From positions 292,607 to 356,606 of the forward strand of contig NZ_QGTJ01000004.1 in assembly GCF_003182095.1 (NCBI RefSeq): a stretch of 64,000 bases of DNA, in the 5' to 3' direction. The notes beneath the pieces were generated by a model. That model was not told the origin of the DNA. It ran no database searches and saw nothing but the letters and a program-made list of their open reading frames with translations. Source of the stretch: Plasticicumulans acidivorans. Lineage in GTDB: Bacteria > Pseudomonadota > Gammaproteobacteria > Competibacterales > Competibacteraceae. Positions 27,171 to 38,502 of the stretch are shown in pieces (position 1 is the first letter of the stretch; every line of letters begins with the position of its first letter). A program made the position numbers and the translations under genes.

Positions 27171-29015
27171 TCAATGCACGGCGTTACCGACGTGCACGGC
27201 GAAGTCCGCTGCCGGCATGAAGCCGACGACACGCAGCGCCCGCTGCTCCTGGCCGGCGTGATCGAAGAACAGGATCGCCGGCGGGCCGACCAGGCCGAAG
27301 CGCGTCAGCAGCGCCTGATCGTGGACGGAATTGGCCGTGACGTCGACCTGCAGGCGCTCGAAGTCAGTGAGCGCGGCGCGTACCGCCGGGTCGGGAAAGG
27401 TCTCGCGCTCCAGTTCTTTGCAGCTCACGCACCAGTCGGCATAGAAGTCGAGCAGCACCGGGCGACCGGCGCGCGTCGCCGCGGCGATCGCCGCATCGAG
27501 CTCATCGCCGGCATGCACGCGGCGGAACAGCGCCGATTCCGCGGCACTGGCCCCGCCGGTGCCGGCGAACACGCCGCCGAGCGGACGCAGCGGATCGCGC
27601 CCGCCGGCGGCGATACCGATCAGCAGCAGCGCCCCCTGGATCAGCAGCACCAGGCCGAGCCCCTTGATCAGCGTGCGCCACCAGGGCGCGCCGTGCGGCA
27701 GCGTGCTGACCGCCCCCATGTAGGTGGCGCAGACGATCAGCAGCACCGCCCACAGCAGCATCGACACCGCCGCCGGCAGCACGCGTTCGAGCAGGCTCAG
27801 GGCGACCGCGAGCAGCAGCACGCCGAACACCGCCTTGACCCGCTCCATCCAGTGGCCGGCGTGCGGCAGCAGATGGCCGGCGCTGGCGCCGATCACCAGC
27901 AGCGGCACGCCCATGCCGAGGCTCATCGCGAACAGTGCGCTGCCGCCGAGCACGACATCGCCGCTCGCCGAGATCACCGCTAGCACGCCGATCAGCGGCG
28001 GCGCGACACAGGGACCGACGATCAGCGCCGAGAGCAGGCCCATGATGGCGACACCGGCGTACTCGCCGCCGTGCTGGCGCGCCGACAGCGTGCTCAGCCG
28101 GGTCTGCAGGCTGCTCGGCAGCTGCAGCGTGAAGAAGCCGAACATCGACAGCGCCAGCACCACGAACAGCGCGGCAAAAGTGCTGAGTACCGCCGGGTGC
28201 TGGAAAGCGATCTGCAGATTGGCGCCGAAACTCGCCGCCGCGACACCGGCGGCTGTGTAGGTCAGCGCCATCGCCAGCACGTAGATCAGGCTGAGCACGA
28301 AGGCATGCGCGCGGCTGACCGGCTGGCCGCGGCCGACGATCAGGCCGGAGAGAATCGGGATCATCGGGAAGACACAGGGCGTGAAAGCAAGCAGCAGACC
28401 GAAGCCGAAGAACGCCGGCAGCGCCAGAAAGCGCTGCGTGCTCAGCAGTTGACCGATGCGGTCCTGCTCGGCCAGCGGAGGCATCGCCGACGCCGGCACG
28501 GCCGCGAGGGTGACGGGCGGTGCGCCGCCCGTCGAGCCCGCCGTCGCGGGCAGCTCGGCACTGAAGACGTGTGACTGCGGCGGGTAGCAGACGCCGACCG
28601 GCTCGTTGCAGCCCTGGTAATCGAGCTGCAGGCGCAATGTCAGCGGTCCGCTCTGCGTGCGCAGCAGCGGCACGTCGGCGACGGCCTCGTCGTGATGGAA
28701 CACCGCCGTCGGCCCGAAGGCCGGGTCATTCTTGATCGTGCCGGCCGGCAGCTCGACCGTGCCGAGGGTCGCGCCGCTGGCGTCGGCCGGCAGGCTGATG
28801 TGGATGCGCTCGCGGTACAGGTAGTAGCCGTCGGCGATCATCCAGCGCACGCGCAGCCGGTCGGCGCCGAGCACTTCCAGCGTCGGCACGAAGGCCTGGT
28901 CGGCATCGAGCAGCTCGTCGGCGCTTTTCTTCTTGGCGAACAGGTCGAAGCCGGCGTGGGCCGGCAGCAGAAAACACAGCAGGAGCAGGGCGGACAGCCA
29001 GCGCGGCAACTTCAC
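27171..29015 (-). CDS. dsbD: Thiol:disulfide interchange protein DsbD
   Basis: DsbD passes electrons from cytoplasmic thioredoxin across the inner membrane to periplasmic DsbC/DsbG and cytochrome c maturation. The 614-residue protein has a signal peptide ([18 protein letters not shown]), a periplasmic alpha domain with [11 protein letters not shown] (about residues 147-157), eight membrane helices with the redox cysteines in [10 protein letters not shown] and GPCVAPPL, and a C-terminal thioredoxin-like gamma domain with [10 protein letters not shown]. All six redox cysteines appear present. The GTG at 29015 overlaps the cutA stop (GTGA). Confidence 0.95.
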   Translation of the reverse strand: MKLPRWLSALLLLCFLLPAHAGFDLFAKKKSADELLDADQAFVPTLEVLGADRLRVRWMIADGYYLYRERIHISLPADASGATLGTVELPAGTIKNDPAFGPTAVFHHDEAVADVPLLRTQSGPLTLRLQLDYQGCNEPVGVCYPPQSHVFSAELPATAGSTGGAPPVTLAAVPASAMPPLAEQDRIGQLLSTQRFLALPAFFGFGLLLAFTPCVFPMIPILSGLIVGRGQPVSRAHAFVLSLIYVLAMALTYTAAGVAAASFGANLQIAFQHPAVLSTFAALFVVLALSMFGFFTLQLPSSLQTRLSTLSARQHGGEYAGVAIMGLLSALIVGPCVAPPLIGVLAVISASGDVVLGGSALFAMSLGMGVPLLVIGASAGHLLPHAGHWMERVKAVFGVLLLAVALSLLERVLPAAVSMLLWAVLLIVCATYMGAVSTLPHGAPWWRTLIKGLGLVLLIQGALLLIGIAAGGRDPLRPLGGVFAGTGGASAAESALFRRVHAGDELDAAIAAATRAGRPVLLDFYADWCVSCKELERETFPDPAVRAALTDFERLQVDVTANSVHDQALLTRFGLVGPPAILFFDHAGQEQRALRVVGFMPAADFAVHVGNAVH

Positions 29016-29341
29016 GAATCGATCTCCGTGCTGGCGAGCAGCCAGCCGAGGTAGGCGGGGCTGCCTTCGCTGATCGCCACGGCGACGATCTCCGGCAGGT
29101 TGTAGGGGTGCAGTGCACGCAGGCGTTCAGCGAGCCGCTCGAAATGCTCGGCGCGGGTTTTCAGCAGCAGCAGGACTTCGCTGTCGCGTTGCAGCGCGCC
29201 TTCCCAGCGATAGATCGAGGTCAGGCCGGGAATCAGGTTGGCGCAGGCGGCGAGACGCTCCTCCACCAGCGTGGCGGCGAGGTGTTCGGCGGTGCCGGCA
29301 TCGGGGCAGGTGCAGAACACCAGGCGACAGGGCTTGTCCAT
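29012..29341 (-). CDS. cutA: Divalent-cation tolerance protein CutA
   Basis: 109-residue trimeric CutA1 protein with LVFCTCPDAGTAEHLA near the N-terminus, the RLAACANLIPGLTSIYRWEG core and LHPYNLPEIVAV. It is linked with copper tolerance, although its exact role is disputed. ATG 29341 gives MDKPCRLVF; an ATG six codons upstream is possible. It is coupled to dsbD by a four-base overlap, the same pairing as in E. coli. Confidence 0.92.
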   Translation of the reverse strand: MDKPCRLVFCTCPDAGTAEHLAATLVEERLAACANLIPGLTSIYRWEGALQRDSEVLLLLKTRAEHFERLAERLRALHPYNLPEIVAVAISEGSPAYLGWLLASTEIDS

Positions 29342-29420
29342 GGCTGAGACGGTCCCCATATCAAGAAGCCCAACATTATAAAGGCGTCGTGCGCGGCGCC
29401 TCCCAATCGAGGAAAAGCCG

Positions 29421-29867
29421 ATGCGCTCGCCGGCCCTGCTGCTGATTCCCTTCATCGTGCTGCCGATCCTGGAGATCACTCTGCTGATCCGGGTCGGCTC
29501 GGTGATCGGCGTATTGCCGACCATCGCCCTCGTCATCGGCACCGCCGCCGCCGGTGCCTGGCTGCTGCGGCGTGAAGGACTGGGCGTGCTGGCACGCGTG
29601 CGCGCGGCGCTCGATGCCGGACAGATGCCGGCCCGCGAGCTGCTCGATGGTGCCGCGATCCTCATCGGCGGCGTGCTGTTGCTGACTCCGGGCTTCATCA
29701 CCGATGCGCTGGGCCTGTTTTGTCTGTTGCCGGCGACACGCCGGCTGCTGATCGATCTGCTGGCTCGGCAGGTGACCGTCGTCGCGGCCGGCGGGTTCCG
29801 TGGACAGGCGGGCGGACAGGCCCGCGGCTCGCGCACCATCGACGGTGAATTCCGCCGCGAGGACTGA
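29421..29867 (+). CDS. fxsA: FxsA family membrane protein
   Basis: 148-residue inner-membrane protein with helices at about residues 4-22, 26-48 and 75-95 and a Gly/Arg-rich cytoplasmic tail. The family signature PFIVLPILEITLLIRVGSVIG is present. In E. coli FxsA overproduction relieves exclusion of phage T7 by the F plasmid; the native role is unclear. Its position just before groES-groEL is conserved in Gammaproteobacteria. It ends 174 bases before groES, a gap that holds the heat-shock control region. Confidence 0.92.
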   Translation: MRSPALLLIPFIVLPILEITLLIRVGSVIGVLPTIALVIGTAAAGAWLLRREGLGVLARVRAALDAGQMPARELLDGAAILIGGVLLLTPGFITDALGLFCLLPATRRLLIDLLARQVTVVAAGGFRGQAGGQARGSRTIDGEFRRED

Positions 29868-29892
29868 TAGCGGAATTTTTCGCGGCGGCGGC

Positions 29893-29920
29893 CTTGAAAG
29901 CGCCGATGGCTCCCCCATCT
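29893..29920 (+). promoter_or_regulatory. Sigma-32 heat-shock promoter of groESL
   Basis: CTTGAAA (29893-29899) and CCCCATCT (29913-29920) match the sigma-32 -35 and -10 consensus elements with a 13-base spacer, which is within the usual range. Transcription would begin near 29927, upstream of the CIRCE site. Confidence 0.85.
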
Positions 29921-29933
29921 AGCCACTCGTCCC

Positions 29934-29961
29934 TTGACAGGGGTTCGTCGCTGCCTAATAT
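29934..29961 (+). promoter_or_regulatory. Sigma-70 promoter of groESL overlapping CIRCE
   Basis: TTGACA (29934-29939), a 16-base spacer, and TAATAT (29956-29961). The expected start point falls inside the CIRCE inverted repeat, so HrcA bound there would block this promoter. Confidence 0.8.
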
Positions 29962-29987
29962 CAGCACTCGCTCATGTTGAGTGCTAA
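29961..29987. promoter_or_regulatory. CIRCE operator (HrcA binding site)
   Basis: Inverted repeat TCAGCACTC, nine spacer bases, GAGTGCTAA. The consensus is TTAGCACTC-N9-GAGTGCTAA, so there is one mismatch in the left arm and a perfect right arm. It lies 55 bases before the groES ATG. It predicts an hrcA gene elsewhere in this genome. Confidence 0.92.
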
Positions 29988-30041
29988 CAACAGCGGCACC
30001 AACGTAACGTTTCGTTGTTTTACCGAGAGGAGTTCACAGGA

Positions 30042-32047
<2,006 letters not shown>

Positions 32048-32081
32048 GCCCGAGCCGTCCGGGCTGCGGCCCGACAGCTGG

Positions 32082-32110
32082 AAAGCCCCGCTTCGGCGGG
32101 GCTTTTTCTT
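32082..32110 (+). terminator. Rho-independent terminator of groESL
   Basis: Eight-bp stem AGCCCCGC/GCGGGGCT (32084-32091 and 32096-32103) with a stable TTCG loop and a T-rich tail TTTTTCTTT. Confidence 0.93.
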
Positions 32111-32212
32111 TATGAGCGGGCGGCTGTGCGGCAACGCGCAGCGAGACGCCATACACGTGTGGAATACTCGCGGCGCGAGCCGGTGCGGGGACGCCGGGCA
32201 ACGAGGTGAGAT

Positions 32213-34402
32213 ATGGGCAAGCTGATTTGGGCAGGCGCGGGATTGTCTGCCGCCGCACTGGCCGGCGTGGTCGGTGGTGCAGGCTGGGCCGGGCAGGAAT
32301 CCGAGCGGCAATACCGCGCCTGGGTAGATGAGCTCAATCGCAGTCAGCCTGGCCTGCATGCGACGACCGAGCACTACAACCGCCACTGGTTCGGCGCCGA
32401 AGCCGTGACGCGTCTGGAGTGGCGCCCGCCGCTGGCCGCCGCTGACACGCCGCCGCTGGTGCTGCGCGCCGAGCACACCGTCAGTCACGGCCCGTTCACG
32501 CCGGCGCCCTGGATCAGCAGCGGCCGCTGGACGCCGCGCCTCGGTGCGATGCGCACCGTGCTGCGGCTGGAGCCGGGCAGTGCGCTGCGCAGCAGCGATG
32601 CCGAATTCGTTCAGCTCGGCTCGCTGATCGCCTTCGATGGCAGCAGCACCCACACCGTGGCAGTGGCGGCGATGCAGTATGTCGATCCGCTCAGCGGCGC
32701 CTCGCTGCAGCTCGACCCGATCGCCGGACGCTTCGATCTGTCGGCCGATACCCGTGCGCTGCGTGGTTCGTTCGGCGGCAATCGCCTGCGTCTGCAGTGG
32801 AACCAGCCGCCAGCGCCGGACACCGGCGAACCGGTGCCGGCCGAGCTCGTCGCCACCGATCTCGAAATGCAGGTTGATCAGCACAGCAGCAAATACGGTT
32901 TCTGGCCGGGCAGCAGTACGCTCGGTGCGGCGCGCGTGAGTTTCGGGCCGCAGCACGACGAAGCGGCGCAGACGGTGGCCGAGAAGGTGGCCATCCGCGT
33001 CGAGGCCAGTGGCGAGGATCAGCTCGACGTGCGCGAGGTGTTTTCCGCCGAGCGGCTGAACATCGCCGGCGCCGACTGGGGGCGCGCGGGCTTCACGCTC
33101 AGCGCCAAGCGTCTCGATGCCTCGGTGCTGGCGCAACTGCGCACCGAAATCATCGCCGGCGCGCTGGAGGCGCTCGACGACACCGAAACGCGTCAGCGTC
33201 TGCTGCAGCTCGGCCGCTCGCTGCTTGCCGGAGGTCCGCTGCTCGGCATCGAGGACATCGCCTTCAATCCACCGGGACAGGCACCGATCAGCGGCCATCT
33301 GCGCATCGGTCTGCGCGACCCGCAGGGCGACGATCTGCCGCTGCCGGTGTTCATGCAGCAGGTCGTCGACAGCCTCGACATGCTGTTCGATGCGCCGAGC
33401 ATCCGCATCGGTGATTTCGAGCAGGAGGCGACGGAAGCCTTTGCGCTCGACGGTCTGCACCTGGCTGGCGTGCTGCAGCCGGGGGCGAGCAAGCTGGGAA
33501 TGGACCTGCGTCTTGAGCACATGCGCGGACGCGGCGTCAGCGAAACGGGCATCACCGATGTCAGCGTGCGCGGACTCAAGGGCAACGGCGAGCAGGTGCG
33601 CGGCCCGAGCGGGTTGTTCGTCGGCACCGGTGAGTTCGCCGTCGACGGCATTCAGGGCAGCGTGCCGGGCGAGGAGGGCGCCAACGAGTTCGGCGTCGAG
33701 AAAATCAGCGTCGGCGTGACTTCCTCCGAGCAGGATGGCTACATCGGCTTCGATGAGCGCTTCTCGGTCGGCAACGTCACCAGTGCCGGCAAAGCGCTGG
33801 GCAACGGCGAACTGACGCTGTCGATGGCGCGCCTGCACGGGCCGACGCTGGTCAAGCTGCAAACCCAGGCCGATGCGATGACCGCCGCTGCGGCCGAGGG
33901 GCAGGAACCCGATGCGCAGGCGATCCTCGGCATCGTCAACGAACTGCTGTCGCATCGTCCGAGCGTGGCCTTGAAGAACGTGCAGGTGCACCTGACCGAG
34001 GTGCCGTCGCCGCTGTTGGCGGAGTTGACGCTGAACCTGCGCGCGCCAAATGACTGGGCCGCCAGCGACGCCGCCCTGCAGCTGCTCGACAATGCCCACG
34101 GCCGCATCGAGCTGCCGGAAGGCTTCCTGCGCCTGGCGCTGGCCGAGCAGGTCAAGCTGCAGCAGGAAATGCAGACGCAGCAGAACGACATGGAGCGGCG
34201 TCTCGGTGCGCCGGCTGCCGGCAAGGCGCAGAACTTCGAGCAGGCGATGCAGGCGACGCTCGATGCACAGCTCGACCCGCTGGTGCGCAGCGGCTGGATC
34301 TTCCGCAGCAACGGCAAGCTGTCGAGCGAGCTCGACTATCGCGATGGTCACCTGCAGCTCAATGGCGTCGAGCTGCCGCTCGATCAGATGCTGAGCGAGT
34401 GA
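32213..34402 (+). CDS. YdgA family protein (DUF945)
   Basis: 729-residue protein of the YdgA/DUF945 family. It starts with one hydrophobic anchor (LIWAGAGLSAAALAGVVGGAGW, residues 4-25), then a typical early motif YNRHWFGAEAVTRLEW near residue 60, and a long periplasmic domain rich in beta strand with alternating hydrophobic residues. It is longer than E. coli YdgA (about 500 residues). The C-terminus has a helical segment EQVKLQQEMQTQQNDM. The function is unknown; motility or envelope links have been suggested for relatives. It stands alone between groEL and glnE. Confidence 0.75.
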   Translation: MGKLIWAGAGLSAAALAGVVGGAGWAGQESERQYRAWVDELNRSQPGLHATTEHYNRHWFGAEAVTRLEWRPPLAAADTPPLVLRAEHTVSHGPFTPAPWISSGRWTPRLGAMRTVLRLEPGSALRSSDAEFVQLGSLIAFDGSSTHTVAVAAMQYVDPLSGASLQLDPIAGRFDLSADTRALRGSFGGNRLRLQWNQPPAPDTGEPVPAELVATDLEMQVDQHSSKYGFWPGSSTLGAARVSFGPQHDEAAQTVAEKVAIRVEASGEDQLDVREVFSAERLNIAGADWGRAGFTLSAKRLDASVLAQLRTEIIAGALEALDDTETRQRLLQLGRSLLAGGPLLGIEDIAFNPPGQAPISGHLRIGLRDPQGDDLPLPVFMQQVVDSLDMLFDAPSIRIGDFEQEATEAFALDGLHLAGVLQPGASKLGMDLRLEHMRGRGVSETGITDVSVRGLKGNGEQVRGPSGLFVGTGEFAVDGIQGSVPGEEGANEFGVEKISVGVTSSEQDGYIGFDERFSVGNVTSAGKALGNGELTLSMARLHGPTLVKLQTQADAMTAAAAEGQEPDAQAILGIVNELLSHRPSVALKNVQVHLTEVPSPLLAELTLNLRAPNDWAASDAALQLLDNAHGRIELPEGFLRLALAEQVKLQQEMQTQQNDMERRLGAPAAGKAQNFEQAMQATLDAQLDPLVRSGWIFRSNGKLSSELDYRDGHLQLNGVELPLDQMLSE

Positions 34403-34515
34403 GGCGAGGGGCGGCTGGCGGCGCGGCGGCGCAGCGACCAGACTGAAAGGTCCGAGCGCTTGCGCCGGTGGCCGCGACCGTGCCGCCGGCGGCTCGTCAC
34501 GCCCAGGGAGGCACG

Positions 34516-37404
34516 ATGAACGCTTTCGCCGAAGTCCTCGATACGCTGCCCGCCGTGCTGCGCCCCGCGCTCGCCGCGAGCTGGCAGGACTACTGCGACG
34601 CCTGCGCGCGCGAGGAGCTGCCCGCCTGGCCGGTCGAGCGTCTGCACGAGCTGGCGATGGTATGGGCGGCGAGTGAATTCGTCGCCGCCGCCTGCGTGCG
34701 CCGCCCGGCGATGCTGCATGAGCTGCTGACCGGCGGTGATCTCGACCATGCCTACGCACCGGGCCAGCTGCGTCAGCGTGTCGATGCCGCGCTCCTCGAT
34801 GTCAGCAGCGAGGACGCGCTCGGTGTCGCGCTGCGCCGGCTGCGCCAGCGCGAGATGGTGCGCATCGCCTGGCGCGATCTCGGCGGTCTGGCGCCGACCG
34901 CGGCCACGCTCGGCGATCTGACCGACCTCGCCGATGCCTGCGTCGATGCCGCCCTCGGCCAGCTGCACGTCTGGGAGGTCGCCCGCCACGGCGAGCCGCG
35001 CGATGAGCACGGTCAGGCCCAGCGTCTGGTGGTGCTCGGCATGGGCAAGCTCGGCGGTCGCGAGCTGAACTATTCCTCGGACATCGACCTGATCTTCGCC
35101 TTCCCCGAGCACGGCGAAACCGATGGCCGGCGCAGCGTCAGCAATCAGGAGTTCTTTCTGCGCCTCGGCCAGCGGCTGATCCGCGCGCTCGACGCGCTGA
35201 CCGCCGAAGGTTTTGTCTTTCGCGTTGACATGCGCCTGCGCCCGTTCGGTGACTCCGGGCCGCTGGTGGCGAGTTTCGGCGCCTTCGAAACCTACTACCA
35301 GACGCAGGGGCGCGAGTGGGAGCGCTACGCGCTGATCAAGGCGCGCGCCATCGCCGGTGACATCGCCGCCGGTGAGCAGCTGCTGGCGACGCTCGCTCCC
35401 TTCGTCTATCGCCGCTACCTCGACTTCGGTGCCTTCGAGGCCCTGCGTAAGCTCAAGGCGATGATCGCCGCCGAGGTCGAGCGCAAGGGTATGCAGGACA
35501 ACGTCAAGCTCGGTCGCGGCGGCATCCGCGAGATCGAGTTCATCGGCCAGGCCTTCCAGCTGATCTACGGCGGCCGCGAGCCGGAACTGCGCGTGCGCGG
35601 CATCCTCGCCGTGCTCGAACGCCTGGCGCTGACCCGGCGTCTGCCCGAGGACGCCGTCGTCCACCTGCAGTACGCCTACGACTTCCTGCGCCGCACCGAG
35701 AACCGCATCCAGGCGCAGCGCGACCAGCAGACGCATGCACTGCCTGCCGACGAGCTGGCCCGCACCCGGCTCGCGCTGGCGATGGGCTTTGCCGACTGGG
35801 GCCGCTTCCGTGACACCCTCGACGGGCATCGCGACTACGTCGCCGGCCAGTTCCACGCGGTGTTCTCCGAACCCGAGGCGGTGACGGCCGCGGGGGAGGA
35901 GGTCGTCGATCTGGGGACGGTGTGGGCCGGGCAGGCCGGCGAGCTGGCCGCCGTCGAGGCCCTGCGCGGCGCCGGTTTCGACGATGCGCCGCAGGCGCTC
36001 GCCGCGCTCGAACGCCTGCGCGGCAGTTTTTCCTGCCGGGCGATGCGCGAGCAGGGGCGCGAGCGCCTCGACCGGCTGATGCCGCGCCTGCTGACGGCGC
36101 TCGGCAAGGTCGAACAGCCGAGCCGCACGCTCGATCGGCTGCTGCCGCTGCTGGAGGCCATCGCGCGGCGCTCGGTGTACCTGGCGCTGCTGTTCGAAAG
36201 CCCGGTTGCGCTCGATCAGCTGGTCACGCTGGCCAGCGCCAGTCCGCGCATCACCGAGCAGCTGACGCGCTTCCCGGTGCTGCTCGACGAGCTGCTCAAT
36301 CCCGCCGCGCTCTATGCGCCACCGAACGCCGCGGCATTGCGCGCCGAGCTTGAGCGCATGCTGAGCCGGGTCGCCGCCGATGACTTCGAAAGCCAGCTGA
36401 TCACGCTGCGCCAGTTCAAGCAGATCAACGTGCTGCGCGTCGCCGCCGCCGACATCAGCGGCGCGCTGCCGCTGATGGTGGTCAGCGACCACCTGACGAT
36501 GATCGCCGAGCGGCTGCTGGCGCGCGCGCTGGAGCTGGCCTGGGCCGATACCGTCGCCCGCCACGGCCATCCGCGCTGCCGTGTCGACGGCGTCGAGCGC
36601 ACCGCCGGCTTCGCCATCATTGCCTACGGCAAGCTCGGCGGCATTGAGCTCGGCTACGGCTCCGACCTCGATCTGGTGTTCCTGCACGATTCGAGCGGCG
36701 AGGAGCAGCAGACCGACGGCGCACGCGTGCTCGACAATCCGAGCTTCTTCGCCCGCCTCGGCCAGCGCCTGATCCACATCCTCAGCGCGCCGACGCCGGC
36801 CGGCATCCTCTATGAAGTCGACACCCGCCTGCGCCCGAGCGGGCGTGCCGGCATGCTGGTCGCCAACGTCGAGGCCTTTGCCGACTACCAGCGCCGCGAT
36901 GCCTGGACCTGGGAGCATCAGGCGCTGGTGCGCGCGCGGCCGGTGGCCGGCGATGCTGCCATCGGCGCCCGCTTCATCGCGATCCGCCAGGAAATCCTCG
37001 CCCGGCCGCGCGACCCGCTCGAACTCAGGCGCGAGGTGCGCGAGATGCGCGAGCGCATGCGCAGCGAACACGGCTCGCGGCGCGCCGACGAGTTCCACCT
37101 CAAGCAGGACCGCGGCGGCATGGCCGACATCGAGTTCATCGTCCAGTACCTGCTGCTGGCGCACAGCCGCGAAGAACCGATTCTCGCCCGCTTCACCGAC
37201 AACGTCCGCCAGCTCGCCGCGCTGGAGGCGACCGGCATTCTCAGCTCCAGCGACGCCAACCTGCTGCGCGACGCCTACCGCCGGCTGCGCCGCCGCTCGC
37301 ACATCGCCAAGTTGCGCGACGAACCCTCGGTGATCCACGGCGACGAACTCAAGGAATACCGCGAAGGCGCCGCCGCGCTGTGGCGGCGCCTGATGGAGGA
37401 TTGA
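34516..37404 (+). CDS. glnE: Bifunctional glutamine synthetase adenylyltransferase / deadenylase
   Basis: GlnE adds or removes AMP on glutamine synthetase in response to PII and glutamine. The 962-residue protein has two nucleotidyltransferase domains, each with the GS-D-D signature: GMGKLGGRELNYSSDIDLIF (about residue 176; deadenylating half) and AYGKLGGIELGYGSDLDLVF (about residue 702; adenylylating half), each followed by a helical regulatory domain. ATG 34516 follows GGGAGG; the open frame reaches 34468. A NYN-LOTUS gene follows after four bases. Confidence 0.96.
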   Translation: MNAFAEVLDTLPAVLRPALAASWQDYCDACAREELPAWPVERLHELAMVWAASEFVAAACVRRPAMLHELLTGGDLDHAYAPGQLRQRVDAALLDVSSEDALGVALRRLRQREMVRIAWRDLGGLAPTAATLGDLTDLADACVDAALGQLHVWEVARHGEPRDEHGQAQRLVVLGMGKLGGRELNYSSDIDLIFAFPEHGETDGRRSVSNQEFFLRLGQRLIRALDALTAEGFVFRVDMRLRPFGDSGPLVASFGAFETYYQTQGREWERYALIKARAIAGDIAAGEQLLATLAPFVYRRYLDFGAFEALRKLKAMIAAEVERKGMQDNVKLGRGGIREIEFIGQAFQLIYGGREPELRVRGILAVLERLALTRRLPEDAVVHLQYAYDFLRRTENRIQAQRDQQTHALPADELARTRLALAMGFADWGRFRDTLDGHRDYVAGQFHAVFSEPEAVTAAGEEVVDLGTVWAGQAGELAAVEALRGAGFDDAPQALAALERLRGSFSCRAMREQGRERLDRLMPRLLTALGKVEQPSRTLDRLLPLLEAIARRSVYLALLFESPVALDQLVTLASASPRITEQLTRFPVLLDELLNPAALYAPPNAAALRAELERMLSRVAADDFESQLITLRQFKQINVLRVAAADISGALPLMVVSDHLTMIAERLLARALELAWADTVARHGHPRCRVDGVERTAGFAIIAYGKLGGIELGYGSDLDLVFLHDSSGEEQQTDGARVLDNPSFFARLGQRLIHILSAPTPAGILYEVDTRLRPSGRAGMLVANVEAFADYQRRDAWTWEHQALVRARPVAGDAAIGARFIAIRQEILARPRDPLELRREVREMRERMRSEHGSRRADEFHLKQDRGGMADIEFIVQYLLLAHSREEPILARFTDNVRQLAALEATGILSSSDANLLRDAYRRLRRRSHIAKLRDEPSVIHGDELKEYREGAAALWRRLMED

Positions 37405-37408
37405 CGGC

Positions 37409-38377
37409 ATGGACGGGGCAAGGGCGTGTCCGCGGCGCCTGGCCTTGCTGATCGATGCCGAAAACGTGCACGAAACGGGTTGTCTGCGTGGTCTGTTCGC
37501 AGCACTTGCCCGCCATGGCGATGTGCGCATCCGCCGCGCCTACGGCGACTGGAGTGGCGAGCGGCTGCGCCATTGGCGCGAATACCTGGCGCAGCATGCA
37601 ATCCAGGCCGTGCAGGTGTTCCCGACGGTCAACAGCAAGAATGCCGCCGACATTGCTCTGGTCATCGACGCGATGGACGTGTTGCATGCCGGTCGTGTCG
37701 ACGGTTTCTGTCTGCTGGCCAGCGACAGCGACTACACCCGCCTGGCCGTGCGGCTGCGCGAGGCCGGGCAGTTCGTCCTCGTCGCTGGTCGCGACAATAC
37801 CCCGCAGGCCTTGCGTAAGGCCGCTGATCTGTTTCTGGCCATTGAGCCGCTGGACGACACGCCGCGCGTGGCGGTACCCGTGCCGACGACAGATGTCGTG
37901 GCGGAGGTGAAGGGGGACATCAAGTCCGCAGCTCTTCTCCAGCGTGACCCGCTGCCGCTGCTGCACAAAGCGCTGCAGGATGGCAGCTGGGTGGCTTTGT
38001 CCTCACTCGGCCAGGTTTTGCGCAAGCTTGAGCCGGGGTTTGATGTCGCTCACTACGGGTTTTCGACGTTGACGGCCCTGGTTTGTGCGTGTGAGCAGAC
38101 GGTTGAGCGTCGTACCGAGTCGGGAGGTCATCTGAGCGTGCGTCTGCGCGGGCGGCAGGGCGATGCGGCGATGCTGCTGCGTCAGGCGCTGACGCCGGGA
38201 GTGTGGCTGACGTTGTCGGCAGTGGGGATAGCGCTGCGCAAGGTCGACCCGGCGTTCAACGTCAAGCGCTACGGACATGCGCAGTTGCAGAAGCTCCTGC
38301 TGGCGCACCCGCAGCTGATCGAGTGTCGCCGGGCGGTTGACTCGGGTGCGGTTCAGCAGATTCGTCTGCGGGCTTGA
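37409..38377 (+). CDS. NYN-domain ribonuclease-like protein with two C-terminal LOTUS/OST-HTH domains
   Basis: 322-residue protein. The N-terminal 150 residues are a NYN (PIN-like) nuclease fold with the acidic set Asp16 (LLIDAENV), Asp81 (ADIALVIDAMD) and Asp106/Asp108 (CLLASDSDYTRL), which matches the metal-binding site of the family. Two repeats at about 180-245 and 255-322 share LLxxAL..W..LS.(V/L)G..LRK(L/V)(D/E)P.F(D/N)V..YG and resemble OST-HTH/LOTUS RNA-binding domains, as in human MARF1 and bacterial LabA-like proteins. The start is four bases after glnE, suggesting co-transcription. An RNA target is inferred, not shown. Confidence 0.85.
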   Translation: MDGARACPRRLALLIDAENVHETGCLRGLFAALARHGDVRIRRAYGDWSGERLRHWREYLAQHAIQAVQVFPTVNSKNAADIALVIDAMDVLHAGRVDGFCLLASDSDYTRLAVRLREAGQFVLVAGRDNTPQALRKAADLFLAIEPLDDTPRVAVPVPTTDVVAEVKGDIKSAALLQRDPLPLLHKALQDGSWVALSSLGQVLRKLEPGFDVAHYGFSTLTALVCACEQTVERRTESGGHLSVRLRGRQGDAAMLLRQALTPGVWLTLSAVGIALRKVDPAFNVKRYGHAQLQKLLLAHPQLIECRRAVDSGAVQQIRLRA

Positions 38378-38442
38378 GGCGGGCCGATGCTGCAGCGCGC
38401 GTACCCCCTCCCTATGCTTTGTGGTGAAATAGTCAATCTTTG

Positions 38443-38475
38443 CCGCACCCGCTGGCCCATGGATGCCGGGTGCGG
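38443..38475 (+). promoter_or_regulatory. Hairpin in the ilvE leader
   Basis: CCGCACCCG (38443-38451) pairs perfectly with CGGGTGCGG (38467-38475) around a 15-base loop, about 28 bases before the ilvE ATG. With only a few C and G after it and no T-tract it is not a clear terminator. A leader control function is possible but unproven. Confidence 0.4.
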
Positions 38476-38502
38476 GTCCCCCGTTTGATAGGAGTATGCG
38501 AA

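Noticed and set aside
34384..37530. A 1,048-codon open frame on the minus strand opposite glnE
   Set aside because: It exactly covers glnE, with composition typical of an antisense shadow and no recognisable motif.
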